17,072 nucleotides of DNA, from assembly GCA_002378605.1 (NCBI GenBank), contig DFSK01000016.1, positions 12,748 to 29,819 of the forward strand, written 5' to 3'. The notes below the pieces were generated by a model. It was not told the DNA's origin, did not search any database, and was given only the letters and a program-made list of their open reading frames with translations. Source of the stretch: Alphaproteobacteria bacterium UBA3439 (GTDB lineage Bacteria; Pseudomonadota; Alphaproteobacteria; Puniceispirillales; Puniceispirillaceae). Shown one piece after another: positions 7,483 through 15,438 of the stretch. The position numbers and the translations under genes are program-made. How positions within the stretch are numbered: the stretch's first letter is position 1; the number at the start of each line of letters is the position of its first letter.

Positions 7483-10122
7483 CTACAGGGCGGCCGAAAC
7501 CGCCTTTATCGCCTCGGCTGCCTTGCTGGCATCAGGGCCGCCAGCCTGCGCCATATCAAGACGTCCACCGCCGCCGCCGCCGCCAAGCGCCGCCGAACCG
7601 ATTTTTACCAGATCAACCGCACTTTTTTGACCCGCAAGATCAGCCGTTACCGCAACAACAATTGATGCTTTGCCAGCATCAGTCGCAACAAGGCAGATGA
7701 CCGCATTTTCGACCGATGATTTGATTTCATCGGCCATTGATTTCAATTCGCGTGCCGGCGTGTCTTCAAGCAATCGCCCGACAAAATTGATGCCATTGAC
7801 AACATCACTGCCATTACCGGCACCGCCGCCGCCAGCGGCCAATTTACGCCGTAGCTGGCTGATATCACGTTCGGCCTTTTTACGGTCTTCGACAAGCTGG
7901 GCAACACGGTCGGCAAGCTGGTCGGGCGCAATCTTCAACAAATCGGCACTTTTGGTCAAAATAGCATCACGCGCATCAATCCAAGCCAGCGCGCCTTCAT
8001 GCGTCACCGCCTCAACACGGCGCACCCCGCCAGCAACAGCCGATTCCGAAATGATTTTCAAAAGGCTGATATCGCCTGTCCGGCCAACATGGGTTCCGCC
8101 GCATAGTTCAACCGACCACGCCTTGTTTGGATCATCATCTGCCGCACCGCCCATTTGCACAACGCGAACCTCATCGCCATATTTTTCGCCAAACAGCGCC
8201 AATGCACCGAGCTCGATCGCGGCGTCGGGCGTCATAATGCGGGTTGTAACATCTGAATTCATCCGAATCCGTGCATTGACGATTTGCTGAACCTGATCCA
8301 ATTCATCGGTCGAAACCGCCTTTTGATGGGAAAAGTCAAACCGCAGCCGGTCGGGACTGACAAGCGATCCCTTTTGCGCCACATGATCACCAAGGACCAG
8401 CCGAAGCGATTCATGAAGAAGATGCGTTGCCGAATGATTGGCGCGAAGCCGCAAACGGCGTGACACATCAATCTGCAACCGAACCTCTTGCCCCTTGGCA
8501 AGCGTGCCAGCGTCGATTTCGACATGATGGATAAATAGGCCCGACGGGGTTTTCTGGGTATCGGTGACGCGGGCGCTTCCTTTATCCCAGCTGATCGTGC
8601 CAACATCGCCAAGCTGACCACCAGATTCGCCATAGAATGGCGTTTGATTGACAACCATCCGCCCCTTGCCACCTTTGCCGATTTCACCAATTTCGGCGTT
8701 GCCATCAACAAGCGCGGCGACAATGGCTTCGGCTGAGTCCGACGTGTAGCCCAGAAATTCTGTCGGCTCTAGATTTTGCGCCAGATCAAGCCAAATGGTT
8801 TCAGTGGCGCTGTCGCCCGATCCGCTCCATGCACGGCGAGCATTGGCCTTTTGCGCATCCATGGCGGCGTTGAACCCATCAAGATCAACCTGCCAGCCAT
8901 AACCCCGCATGAAATCTTGAGTCAGATCAAGCGGAAAGCCAAAAGTGTCATAAAGCTTAAAGGCTGTCGCCCCATCAAGCGTACCACCCGATGGTTTGCC
9001 TGACAGTTCGTCATTCAGAATGCGCAAGCCGCGACCAAGCGTTTCTTTGAAACGGGTTTCTTCCAGTTTCAGCGTTTCGGTAATCAGCGATTGCGCACGG
9101 CCCAATTCACCATATTGCGCGCCCATTTCGGCAACAAGGGTTGGCACAAGCCGGTACATTGTCGGATCAGCGCATCCCATTTGGTGAATATGGCGCATGG
9201 CACGCCGCATAATCCGGCGCAAAACATAGCCGCGCCCTTCATTTGACGGCAAAACACCATCGGCAATCAAAAAAGATGACGCCCGCAAATGATCAGCAAC
9301 CACTCGGTGTGATATATTATGGCTTCCATTAGCATCAGTGCCTGAAACATCTGCCGAAGCCTCGATCAATGCCCGCATGAGGTCAATATCATAATTGTCA
9401 TGCTTGCCCTGAAGCACCGCCGCAATACGCTCTAGTCCCATGCCTGTATCAATTGAGGGCTTTGGCAAGGCAATACGTTCACCCGGCATCTGCTCGAACT
9501 GCATAAAGACCAGATTCCAGATTTCGATAAAACGGTCACCATCTTCATCAGGTGAACCAGGTGGGCCGCCCGGGATATGATCACCATGATCATAAAAGAT
9601 TTCCGAACACGGGCCACAAGGGCCGGTATCGCCCATCGCCCAGAAATTGTCAGATGTGGCGATGCGGATGATGCGGTCATCGCCAAGGCCGGCAATTTTC
9701 TTCCATAGATTGGCCGCTTCATCATCTTCATGGTAGACCGTGACAAGCAATTTTGACGCATCAAGACCATATTCCTTGGTGATCAAATTCCACGCCAATT
9801 CAATGGCATTTTCCTTGAAATAATCGCCAAAGGAAAAATTACCAAGCATCTCAAAAAATGTGTGGTGACGCGCGGTATAGCCAACATTTTCCAGATCATT
9901 ATGTTTGCCGCCCGCGCGAACACATTTCTGCGCTGTTGTCGCCCGAACATAATCGCGCGTTTCGGCACCGGTAAACAGGTTCTTAAACTGTACCATGCCC
10001 GAATTGGCAAACATCAAAGTTGGATCATTTTGCGGCACAAGCGGGCTTGATGCGACAATTTCATGCCCGTTTCTACCAAAATAATCCAAAAAAGTGGCGC
10101 GGATATCATTCACACTCGACAT
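7483..10122 (-). CDS. alaS: Alanyl-tRNA synthetase
   Basis: Charges tRNA-Ala and edits mischarged Ser/Gly; cytoplasmic. The 879 residues from ATG 10122 match the usual 870-890. The class II aminoacylation core begins at the N terminus ([15 protein letters not shown], then [20 protein letters not shown]). The editing domain carries the zinc-ligand pattern NHSATH (562-567) and CGGTH (674-678). The C-Ala end has the family's glycine-rich stretch ([16 protein letters not shown]), which accounts for the GCC-repeat run near 7565. A longer in-frame opening to 10224 exists, but its extra 34 residues do not resemble the family; [15 protein letters not shown] is the normal beginning. The ribosome binding site is a GGGGG run 8 nt before the ATG. 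It stands as a single gene between recA and icd. Confidence 0.97.
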   Translation of the reverse strand: MSSVNDIRATFLDYFGRNGHEIVASSPLVPQNDPTLMFANSGMVQFKNLFTGAETRDYVRATTAQKCVRAGGKHNDLENVGYTARHHTFFEMLGNFSFGDYFKENAIELAWNLITKEYGLDASKLLVTVYHEDDEAANLWKKIAGLGDDRIIRIATSDNFWAMGDTGPCGPCSEIFYDHGDHIPGGPPGSPDEDGDRFIEIWNLVFMQFEQMPGERIALPKPSIDTGMGLERIAAVLQGKHDNYDIDLMRALIEASADVSGTDANGSHNISHRVVADHLRASSFLIADGVLPSNEGRGYVLRRIMRRAMRHIHQMGCADPTMYRLVPTLVAEMGAQYGELGRAQSLITETLKLEETRFKETLGRGLRILNDELSGKPSGGTLDGATAFKLYDTFGFPLDLTQDFMRGYGWQVDLDGFNAAMDAQKANARRAWSGSGDSATETIWLDLAQNLEPTEFLGYTSDSAEAIVAALVDGNAEIGEIGKGGKGRMVVNQTPFYGESGGQLGDVGTISWDKGSARVTDTQKTPSGLFIHHVEIDAGTLAKGQEVRLQIDVSRRLRLRANHSATHLLHESLRLVLGDHVAQKGSLVSPDRLRFDFSHQKAVSTDELDQVQQIVNARIRMNSDVTTRIMTPDAAIELGALALFGEKYGDEVRVVQMGGAADDDPNKAWSVELCGGTHVGRTGDISLLKIISESAVAGGVRRVEAVTHEGALAWIDARDAILTKSADLLKIAPDQLADRVAQLVEDRKKAERDISQLRRKLAAGGGGAGNGSDVVNGINFVGRLLEDTPARELKSMADEIKSSVENAVICLVATDAGKASIVVAVTADLAGQKSAVDLVKIGSAALGGGGGGGRLDMAQAGGPDASKAAEAIKAVSAAL

Positions 10123-10448
10123 TAGACTGCCCCCAGCACAGCGTTTGGCTTGCAACGTTTGGTTTGCGGCGGCCCTGCCATCACGGCAAGCGGTCAGTTG
10201 CGGCGCCGCATAACGCCCAATCAATAGCGGTTATTATCTACCCGCCGCAGGGGGTGTCTGTCTAGATTAACTTGATTAAATCACGCCGCTTTTTGGCAAA
10301 GCTGGCCATCGCGGCAAAAGCCCTGTTTTGGCAATTACATCACCAAAGCAAAATGGCCCGCCCCAAAACCGGAGCTGACCATTTCACATTATTCAATATC
10401 TAACCCAGCCTATTCCCATTAAGATGAATGGCCTTGTGTGATAACGCC
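10123..10448. other. Intergenic region between recA and alaS, no gene seen
   Basis: The 326 bp must hold the end of the recA transcript and the alaS promoter and leader, both read leftwards. Seen here are the recA hairpin (10351-10384), imperfect 14-bp direct repeats beginning CGTTTGG at 10142 and 10156 in the alaS leader, and AT-rich stretches around 10225 and 10265 that could hold a promoter. No convincing -35/-10 pair, T-box or riboswitch was recognised, and no open frame with a ribosome binding site. Confidence 0.5.
10351..10384 (-). terminator. Hairpin downstream of recA
   Basis: The two-part stem pairs AAATGGCC with GACCATTT (one G-U) and, inside it, GCCCC with GGAGC (one G-U) around an AAAACC loop. 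On the minus strand it lies about 65 nt beyond the recA stop and ends in CATTTTGCTTT, a modest U-tract. It is reasonable as the recA terminator, but not a textbook one. Confidence 0.55.
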
Positions 10449-11564
10449 TTATTTTGGCATTGTCGGTGTATCGGGCAGATCAGGCGAATCCGGCACTTGC
10501 GCTGCGTCGCTTGTCGCGATTGAGTTATCAAGCATCTGATCACCAACAAGACCGGCATTTTGCCGAATAGCCGATTCAATTTCAGCCGCCAGCTCGGTAT
10601 GTTCGCGAAGGAATGTTTTGGCATTTTCACGGCCTTGACCAATACGCTGTCCCTTGTAAGAAATCCACGCACCTGATTTATCAACAATACCGGCAGCGAC
10701 GCCAAGATCGAGCAATTCGCCCATTTTAGAAATGCCCTCACCATACATAATGTCAAATTCGATGGTACGGAACGGTGCTGCAACCTTGTTTTTCACGACT
10801 TTGACACGGGTCTGGTTACCAACAACCTCGTCACGGTCCTTGATGGCGCCAATCCGGCGAATATCCAACCTGACCGATGCATAGAATTTCAGCGCATTAC
10901 CGCCTGTGGTGGTTTCCGGATTGCCAAACATCACACCAATTTTCAGACGGATCTGATTGATGAAAATCACCAAACAATTCGAGCGCGCAATTGACGAAGT
11001 GAGTTTGCGAAGCGCCTGGCTCATCAAACGCGCATGAAGCCCGACATGATGATCACCCATTTCGCCTTCAAGTTCGGCACGCGGCACCAAGGCGGCGACC
11101 GAGTCAACAACAAGAACGTCAACCGCACCAGAACGAACCAACGTATCGGTAATTTCTAGCGCCTGTTCACCAGCGTCAGGCTGTGAGATCAATAGATCAT
11201 CAATATTGACGCCAAGTTTACGCGCATAAGACGGGTCAAGCGCATGTTCAGCGTCAACAAAGGCACAAGTGCCACCTTCTTTTTGCGCCTCGGCAACAGC
11301 ATGCAGGGCCAAAGTGGTTTTGCCTGATGATTCTGGGCCGTAGATTTCAACAATCCGGCCTTTCGGGAAACCACCAATGCCAAGACCAATGTCAAGCCCA
11401 AGCGATCCAGTTGAAATTGACTGAACATCCACCGCAGATTCACGCTGGCCAAGCTTCATCACTGACCCTTTGCCAAACGCCTTTTCAATTTGGCCAATGG
11501 CCGCCTCAAGCGCCTTGTTCTTGTCATCACTTTTCATTTTCATATCCACTACAACCCCAGCCAT
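10449..11564 (-). CDS. recA: Recombinase A
   Basis: ATP-dependent DNA strand-exchange protein, central to homologous recombination and to LexA self-cleavage in the SOS response; cytoplasmic. The 371 residues match the family. Walker A is GPESSGKT (76-83); Walker B is [10 protein letters not shown]; the [22 protein letters not shown] block covers DNA-binding loop L2, and the C-terminal tail is rich in Asp/Pro. The start ATG 11564 is well fixed by AAGGAGG 5 nt upstream. It is a single gene with its own promoter region and a downstream hairpin. Candidate LexA half-sites lie about 180-230 bp upstream. Confidence 0.98.
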   Translation of the reverse strand: MAGVVVDMKMKSDDKNKALEAAIGQIEKAFGKGSVMKLGQRESAVDVQSISTGSLGLDIGLGIGGFPKGRIVEIYGPESSGKTTLALHAVAEAQKEGGTCAFVDAEHALDPSYARKLGVNIDDLLISQPDAGEQALEITDTLVRSGAVDVLVVDSVAALVPRAELEGEMGDHHVGLHARLMSQALRKLTSSIARSNCLVIFINQIRLKIGVMFGNPETTTGGNALKFYASVRLDIRRIGAIKDRDEVVGNQTRVKVVKNKVAAPFRTIEFDIMYGEGISKMGELLDLGVAAGIVDKSGAWISYKGQRIGQGRENAKTFLREHTELAAEIESAIRQNAGLVGDQMLDNSIATSDAAQVPDSPDLPDTPTMPK

Positions 11565-11746
11565 TTATGCCTCCTTAGTTGCACAACCATCGCCCCCCTG
11601 TCCATGCCCATTATATCCATGTCCCTATTCCCACCTGTCGCGGTTGGTGAATATGGACATTTCCGCTTTGGCGCAATGAAACGCCATAAATGCCTGACAG
11701 AGGCTTTTCAAAACATGCACCATCTCAGGTGTCGATTACCTATCTT

Positions 11747-11791
11747 GTACTTGTTTTGTTCCAATTGCAAGCCTATTTTCACCTTTTGTTC
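11747..11791 (-). promoter_or_regulatory. Candidate LexA (SOS) half-sites upstream of recA
   Basis: Alphaproteobacterial LexA is known to bind GTTC-N7-GTTC direct repeats. The plus strand has GTAC-TTGTTTT-GTTC at 11747-11761 and TTTC-ACCTTTT-GTTC at 11777-11791, each one base off that consensus; a third GTTC is at 11802. On the minus strand the first site overlaps a promoter-like stretch: TTGCAA, 18 bp, then AAGATA. The spacing is right but neither site is perfect. Confidence 0.4.
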
Positions 11792-11817
11792 TATTTTTCC
11801 AGTTCTGCAACAGAAAA

Positions 11818-11843
11818 CGCCCATACCATTTCGGGTATGGGCG
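11818..11843 (-). terminator. Rho-independent terminator of dksA
   Basis: CGCCCATACC and GGTATGGGCG form a perfect 10-bp stem around a 6-nt loop, 30 bp past the dksA stop. On the minus strand it is followed by TTTTCTGTTG. Strong stem and correct placement; the U-tract is short. Confidence 0.8.
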
Positions 11844-11873
11844 CAAGATCACTTAACATTTTGGACAGCGGGC

Positions 11874-12410
11874 CTAATCGTCGCGGTGGACACGTTCCAT
11901 ACGCTCATGGCGTTCTTGCGCATGAAGGCTTAGCGAGGCAATTGGCCGGGCTTCGAGGCGGCGAAGATTGATTGGCTCGTCCGTTTCAACGCAATAGCCA
12001 TAACTGCCATCATCGATCCGTCGCAACGCCGCTTCGATTTTCTGCAACAATTTGCGTTCACGGTCGCGGGTTCTAAGGTCGAGCGCGGCATTGCTTTCAA
12101 TTTGCGCGCGATCCATCTGGTCTGGCTGATGCAGATTCTCCTGCGAAAGGCCGGTAATGGTGCCGCTGGCATCATCCAACAATTCAGCTTTCCAGGATTC
12201 CAGCTTTTTTTGGAAATATAGAAGCTGAAGCGGGTTCATGAAATCTTCATCTTCACTTGGCCGATAATCATCGGGAAGCATATTTTGCGCAATTGACCCA
12301 GCGCCAGCCTTAGCCTTTGTCGCCGCTTTAGCGCCATTTGTCGCGGTCGCCTCGCCATTTGTCAGCGCGGCAATCTCTGCTGTATCGGAAATGACTTTCT
12401 TGTTCTTCAT
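11874..12410 (-). CDS. dksA: DksA/TraR-family RNA polymerase-binding transcription factor, low-cysteine type
   Basis: Binds in the RNA polymerase secondary channel and, with ppGpp, adjusts transcription during starvation. 178 residues: a low-complexity Ala/Thr/Lys N-terminal extension (about 1-45), a coiled-coil core (about 60-132) whose tip keeps the functional DxxDxA motif (DQMDRA, 97-102), and the C-terminal finger region (135-175). Of the four zinc ligands of E. coli DksA only Cys140 remains; the others are Thr143, Ser161 and Ala164. That pattern, with LRRLEARPIASLSL and QERHER, is familiar for alphaproteobacterial DksA, which works without zinc, so it is not a sign of decay. The start ATG 12410 has AAGG about 8 nt upstream. 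A strong terminator follows, and ctrA diverges upstream. Confidence 0.92.
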   Translation of the reverse strand: MKNKKVISDTAEIAALTNGEATATNGAKAATKAKAGAGSIAQNMLPDDYRPSEDEDFMNPLQLLYFQKKLESWKAELLDDASGTITGLSQENLHQPDQMDRAQIESNAALDLRTRDRERKLLQKIEAALRRIDDGSYGYCVETDEPINLRRLEARPIASLSLHAQERHERMERVHRDD

Positions 12411-12568
12411 TTCATCACCTTCGCAATCAAATAGAAGTTGGCCACCAAAATGGCATCCCTAAAAAGAGGGCTGTCGATTACACCGATTCAATGAGAACTG
12501 CAAGGAGATTTTGGCCGAAAGGACCTATCTGTATTCGCCTAACCATGAAAAAACATTATTAAAAAGTT

Positions 12569-12595
12569 AATCACGCATGTGTGATTTGTTATCAC
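12569..12595. promoter_or_regulatory. Triple half-site palindrome, candidate operator
   Basis: AATCAC-GCATGT-GTGATT is an 18-bp near-perfect palindrome (16 of 18 positions symmetric). Its right arm also pairs with the next motif: GTGAT-TTGTT-ATCAC (12581-12595). This gives three alternating half-sites of one family (ATCAC/GTGAT), an arrangement typical of dimeric regulator binding or of two mutually exclusive hairpins. The regulator is unknown. Confidence 0.45.
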
Positions 12596-12705
12596 TCTTT
12601 TACCCGCTTACCCTTTTGATAACAGAAATAAAGCGCGAGATTTCTCGGTTTTTTGATGTGTGGCAATGGTTCGGTTTCGTTCGCGCAACAGAAAAGAAAA
12701 TGACG

Positions 12706-12720
12706 TTTTAACCGTTAAAA
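12706..12720. promoter_or_regulatory. TTTTAAC-C-GTTAAAA palindrome just before the ctrA ribosome binding site
   Basis: A perfect 7-bp inverted repeat around a single C, ending directly before AAAGAGAG, the likely ctrA ribosome binding site. It contains two TTAA half-sites 3 bp apart. CtrA itself is known to bind TTAA-N7-TTAA, so the half-site matches but the spacing does not. It could be an operator or an RNA stem close to the ribosome binding site. Confidence 0.4.
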
Positions 12721-12736
12721 AAAGAGAGTTTTCAAA

Positions 12737-13441
12737 ATGCATGTACTTATAGTTGAAGATGATCCAATTGTTGCAGATGTTCTTGGCATGACATTAGAAG
12801 AAGCTGGGCATTTCAAAACCACGGCAAACACAATCGAAACGGCCCTATCTGAATTAAAGCACAATCGAATCGATGCAATCCTGCTTGATTTGAACCTACC
12901 TGATGGCGATGGAACGCGACTAGCGCGGCTGGTTCGCAAAAATCACATCCTTGTCCCTATCCTGGTAATTTCAGGCAATAGCGGTATTGATGAGAAAATC
13001 ACCGCCCTTGGCGCAGGTGCCGATGGTTATTTGACCAAACCATTTGACCGATATGAATTGATGGCAAATCTGGATGCCATCATGCGGCGGACGCATGGTC
13101 ACGGTTCAGCAACGATTTCGGTTGGGAATCTGGTTGTTGATCTAAGCCGCAATCACGCCAAAGTTGGCGAAACGCGACTGGAACTAACCGCCAAAGAATT
13201 CCGGATCATTGAGTTTTTGGCCCTAAGAAAAGGGGCTGTTCTCAGCAAAGACGCTTTTTTGAACCATCTTTATGGCGGCATTGATGAACCAGAACCAAAA
13301 ATCATCGACGTCTTTATTTGCAAGCTGCGGCGCAAACTCGTTGAAAATGGCGCCGAGGGCCTGAGCGTTGATACAGTTTGGGGACAAGGCTATATCCTGC
13401 GCGAGACGCGCGATTATCAGACGCTTGAAAAAGCGGGCTAG
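12737..13441 (+). CDS. ctrA: CtrA-type response regulator transcription factor
   Basis: OmpR/PhoB-type response regulator, 234 residues, close to the roughly 231 of CtrA, the alphaproteobacterial master regulator of cell cycle, motility and division. The receiver domain (1-118) has the acidic pocket EDD (7-9), phospho-acceptor Asp51 in LLDLNLPDGDG, Ser79 and Lys101. The winged-helix domain (about 125-225) contains FLNHLYGGIDEPEPKIIDVF (174-193) and ICKLRRKL, nearly the CtrA recognition region, then TVWGQGYILR. The receiver is more diverged from Caulobacter CtrA than the DNA-binding half, and the C terminus ends EKAG, without the Ala-Ala degron end of Caulobacter CtrA. A CtrA paralogue cannot be fully excluded. 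The start ATG 12737 has GAGAG 8 nt upstream. It is transcribed away from dksA. Confidence 0.87.
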   Translation: MHVLIVEDDPIVADVLGMTLEEAGHFKTTANTIETALSELKHNRIDAILLDLNLPDGDGTRLARLVRKNHILVPILVISGNSGIDEKITALGAGADGYLTKPFDRYELMANLDAIMRRTHGHGSATISVGNLVVDLSRNHAKVGETRLELTAKEFRIIEFLALRKGAVLSKDAFLNHLYGGIDEPEPKIIDVFICKLRRKLVENGAEGLSVDTVWGQGYILRETRDYQTLEKAG

Positions 13442-13459
13442 CCTACCCCCTTGTTTGTT

Positions 13460-13520
13460 GAGGCTGTGCCTGCCCCCATCCAATTCATCTCCCGTTTGGA
13501 CGGGGTTAGCGCACAGCCTC
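13460..13520. repeat. Long two-stage inverted repeat after ctrA
   Basis: GAGGCTGTGC (13460-13469) and GCACAGCCTC (13511-13520) are perfect complements. Inside, CCCCATCCAA pairs with TTGGACGGGG with one mismatch, giving a 61-nt extended hairpin only 19 bp after the ctrA stop. No T-run follows, so it is not a normal intrinsic terminator. A second small stem CCCG-AAAA-CGGG then CTTT is at 13545-13559, and CACCAC with GTGGTG then CTTTT at 13631-13667. The rest of the roughly 260-bp gap holds no gene I can support. Confidence 0.6.
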
Positions 13521-13705
13521 ACAGCCTCCCCCGGCTCATCCATCCCCGAAAACGGGCTTTGCCGCCGCATCCCGCCTTTGTCCAAGAATGGCGCGGCCTG
13601 GGGTCAATTGCGTCAAATGGGCTTGCCAGCCACCACCCAATCATGGCAGGAAAGCAGTGGTGCTTTTGAGCATGTTTCGGAAAAAAACCCATAGGATATC
13701 CGCAT

Positions 13706-13882
13706 TTGCTTTATTTCAGCCTTGGTGATTTTGTGATCCATCCGGATCGGCCCGATTGGGGCATTGGCCAAGTCCAATCTATCGTTGGGATGAATGTAAC
13801 AGTTAATTTCGAACATGCGGGTAAACAGATGATTAATTGCAACATTATTTCTTTGAATGCCGCACCACGCCCGGCCAAGTAA
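13706..13882 (+). CDS. DUF3553 domain small protein
   Basis: A 58-residue protein begins MLYFSLGDFVIHPDRPDWGI and contains GQVQSIVG and VTVNFEHAGK. These are hallmark phrases of the DUF3553 family of small alphaproteobacterial proteins (Pro-Asp-x-Pro-Asp-Trp-Gly, then Val-Asn-Phe-Glu-His-Ala-Gly-Lys). The fold is probably a small b-barrel like those of CarD or Tudor-type domains; its role is not established. The start is TTG 13706, with AGGA 9 nt before it; no ATG or GTG fits upstream in frame before divergence from the family. The gene lies between ctrA and hemA on the same strand and is followed by a hairpin with a U-tract, so it is probably its own short unit. Confidence 0.8.
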   Translation: MLYFSLGDFVIHPDRPDWGIGQVQSIVGMNVTVNFEHAGKQMINCNIISLNAAPRPAK

Positions 13883-13963
13883 ATATCTGGTTTCAGGCCC
13901 CTTCCGTATTATATAGACCTATCTTTTGGCAGGACCCAATGTCGCATGGCACGAGTTGCGGTT

Positions 13964-13991
13964 ATGCTATATGAAGATAGCATATCTTTTT
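13964..13991 (+). terminator. AT-rich terminator-like hairpin between DUF3553 gene and hemA
   Basis: ATGCTAT-ATGAAG-ATAGCAT is a perfect 7-bp stem (13964-13983) followed by ATCTTTTT. An alternative, AAGATA-GCA-TATCTT (13974-13988), overlaps it, so only one of the two can form. It sits about 80 bp after the DUF3553 stop and 70 bp before hemA, so it may terminate the first or attenuate the second. Confidence 0.5.
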
Positions 13992-14062
13992 AATGGATTT
14001 TTCTGGCCTTTGATTGTAGCAAGCGTAGTGCCCAATCCGCACGCGCCTCAGGAGACATGTTC

Positions 14063-15283
14063 GTGAATTATCGCGAAGTTTTGAAAAGCAAGCTAAACCA
14101 GCTGAAGAGCGAAAGCCGCTACCGGACCTTCATCGAGTTGGAGCGTCAAACCGGTTGGCATCCCCATGCGCTGTGGAATAGCCCTGATGGACCAAAGGAT
14201 GTCGTGATCTGGTGTTCAAACGATTATCTCGGCATGGGACAGAACCCCGATGCCGTCAAAGCATTAACCAGCGCCATTGATGTTCATGGCACTGGCGCCG
14301 GTGGCACCCGCAATATTTCGGGTACCAGCGCCGCCATTGTCGCGCTTGAGAGCGAACTTGCCGACCTGCATGGCAAAGAACGCGCTCTTGTGCTGACAAG
14401 CGGTTATGTTGCCAATGAAGCCAGCATCAGCGCCATTGCCGGTTTGTTTGACAATGTGCTGATTCTATCTGATGAAATGAATCATGCCTCAATCATTTCC
14501 GGCATTCGCTATGCGCGTTGTGACAAGGCTATTTTTCGCCATAATGATCTGGCACATCTTGAAGAATTACTTGCGGCCCAGCCAATCGAGCGACCCAAAC
14601 TGATTATTTTTGAATCGGTCTATTCGATGGATGGCGACACTGGCCCTATTGTCGAAATTGTTGAACTTGCCGAAAAATATAATGCGCTGACCTATTTGGA
14701 TGAGGTCCATGCGGTTGGCATGTATGGCAATGAAGGTGGCGGCATTGCGCAAATGCTGGGTGTTCAAGAGCGCGTGGATATCATCCAAGGCACACTTGGC
14801 AAGGCCTTTGGCGTTGTTGGCGGTTATATCGCGGCTGATGATGTGATTTGTGATGCGGTTCGCAGCTTTGGGTCAGGTTTTATTTTCACCACCGCCCTGC
14901 CACCGGCATTGGCCTGCGGGGCATTGGCCTCGGTTCAGCATTTGCGCCGCAGCTCGCATGAGCGTTTGGCGCAGCAGCGACAAGCCACCAAGTTGAAGGC
15001 AAAATTGCACGAGGTTGGTTTGCCGATTCTTGAAGGCGACACGCATATCATTCCGGTCATGGTCAAAGATGCGGCAAAATGCAGCCAGATTTGTCAAATT
15101 CTGTTGCATGATTTTGGCATTTATGTGCAGCCGATCAATTATCCGACCGTGCCAATGGGTAGCGAAAGGCTGCGGCTCACCCCCGGCCCGCTCCATACCG
15201 ATGCGATGATTGATCATTTGGTGGACTCGCTGCAAAAGGCATTTGCCATGGTGGGCGATGCGCAGGCGCAGCAGACTGGTTAG
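14063..15283 (+). CDS. hemA: 5-aminolevulinate synthase
   Basis: PLP enzyme joining glycine and succinyl-CoA to form 5-aminolevulinate, the first committed heme step in the Shemin pathway; cytoplasmic. About 406 residues, normal length. Family blocks: [26 protein letters not shown] for glycine/PLP contacts, [12 protein letters not shown] with the PLP-ring Asp, and [13 protein letters not shown] with the PLP-binding Lys (residue 247 from GTG 14063). The C-terminal [19 protein letters not shown] is also typical. Start choice: AGGAG at 14050-14054 is 8 nt from GTG 14063 but only 2 nt from ATG 14057, so GTG is preferred; ATG 14057 would add two residues. hemH follows about 217 bp later on the same strand. 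A 13-bp tandem duplication covers the stop codon. Confidence 0.97.
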   Translation: MNYREVLKSKLNQLKSESRYRTFIELERQTGWHPHALWNSPDGPKDVVIWCSNDYLGMGQNPDAVKALTSAIDVHGTGAGGTRNISGTSAAIVALESELADLHGKERALVLTSGYVANEASISAIAGLFDNVLILSDEMNHASIISGIRYARCDKAIFRHNDLAHLEELLAAQPIERPKLIIFESVYSMDGDTGPIVEIVELAEKYNALTYLDEVHAVGMYGNEGGGIAQMLGVQERVDIIQGTLGKAFGVVGGYIAADDVICDAVRSFGSGFIFTTALPPALACGALASVQHLRRSSHERLAQQRQATKLKAKLHEVGLPILEGDTHIIPVMVKDAAKCSQICQILLHDFGIYVQPINYPTVPMGSERLRLTPGPLHTDAMIDHLVDSLQKAFAMVGDAQAQQTG

Positions 15284-15296
15284 GCAGACTGGTTAG
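15271..15296 (+). repeat. 13-bp perfect tandem duplication across the hemA stop
   Basis: GCAGACTGGTTAG occurs at 15271-15283 and again at 15284-15296, with a partial third start (GCAAACCGG) after it. The first copy encodes the last hemA codons and the TAG stop; the second lies just beyond the stop. It looks like a replication-slippage duplication and does not change the protein. Confidence 0.85.
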
Positions 15297-15355
15297 GCAA
15301 ACCGGCCGCCCCCCCCGTTGCCGCCTGTCATTTTTACAAAAAACAATCGGCCATT

Positions 15356-15380
15356 GGTGGCAAGGCTGGATTTTGCCACC
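15356..15380. repeat. Inverted repeat in the hemA-hemH gap
   Basis: GGTGGCAA and TTGCCACC pair perfectly over 8 bp around a 9-nt loop. No U-tract follows on the plus strand, so termination of hemA here is doubtful. A structural or processing role in the intergenic RNA is possible. Confidence 0.5.
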
Positions 15381-15438
15381 CATAGCCCCTACATTAGACC
15401 CAGTTAGGCGTTGTTGCCTGTTTTTGATGTTATGGTCG

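Larger units (their letters stand above)
11565..11873. other. Intergenic region between dksA and recA, no gene seen
   Basis: 309 bp holding the dksA terminator (11818-11843), possible LexA half-sites (11747-11791) and a long recA leader. The leader contains imperfect repeats TCCATGCCCATTATA and TCCATGTCCCTATTC between about 11600 and 11635. Open frames crossing it lack ribosome binding sites and do not resemble known proteins. Confidence 0.5.
12411..12736. promoter_or_regulatory. Divergent dksA-ctrA control region
   Basis: 326 bp with no supportable gene. It must hold promoters for dksA (leftwards) and ctrA (rightwards). A possible dksA promoter on the minus strand is TTGCAG, 17 bp, TAATCG (about 12473-12501); its spacer contains a GANTC site (GATTC at 12485-12489), the CcrM methylation target. 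For ctrA no clear -35/-10 was found, but two palindromic elements (12569-12595 and 12706-12720) lie in the direction of its start. A short stem CGAG-ATTT-CTCG followed by GTTTTTTG at 12636-12654 looks like a weak terminator or attenuator inside the ctrA leader. Confidence 0.5.

Noticed and set aside
7560..7600. CCG/GCC triplet run
   Set aside because: It is the glycine-rich C-terminal stretch normal for alanyl-tRNA synthetase.
11874..12410. Loss of zinc-finger cysteines in DksA as a sign of a pseudogene
   Set aside because: The same low-cysteine pattern is usual in functional alphaproteobacterial DksA, and DxxDxA is intact.
13368..13694. 108-codon plus-strand open frame overlapping the 3' end of ctrA
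   Set aside because: It overlaps ctrA in another frame, lacks a ribosome binding site and has no recognisable domain; the region is better explained by hairpins.
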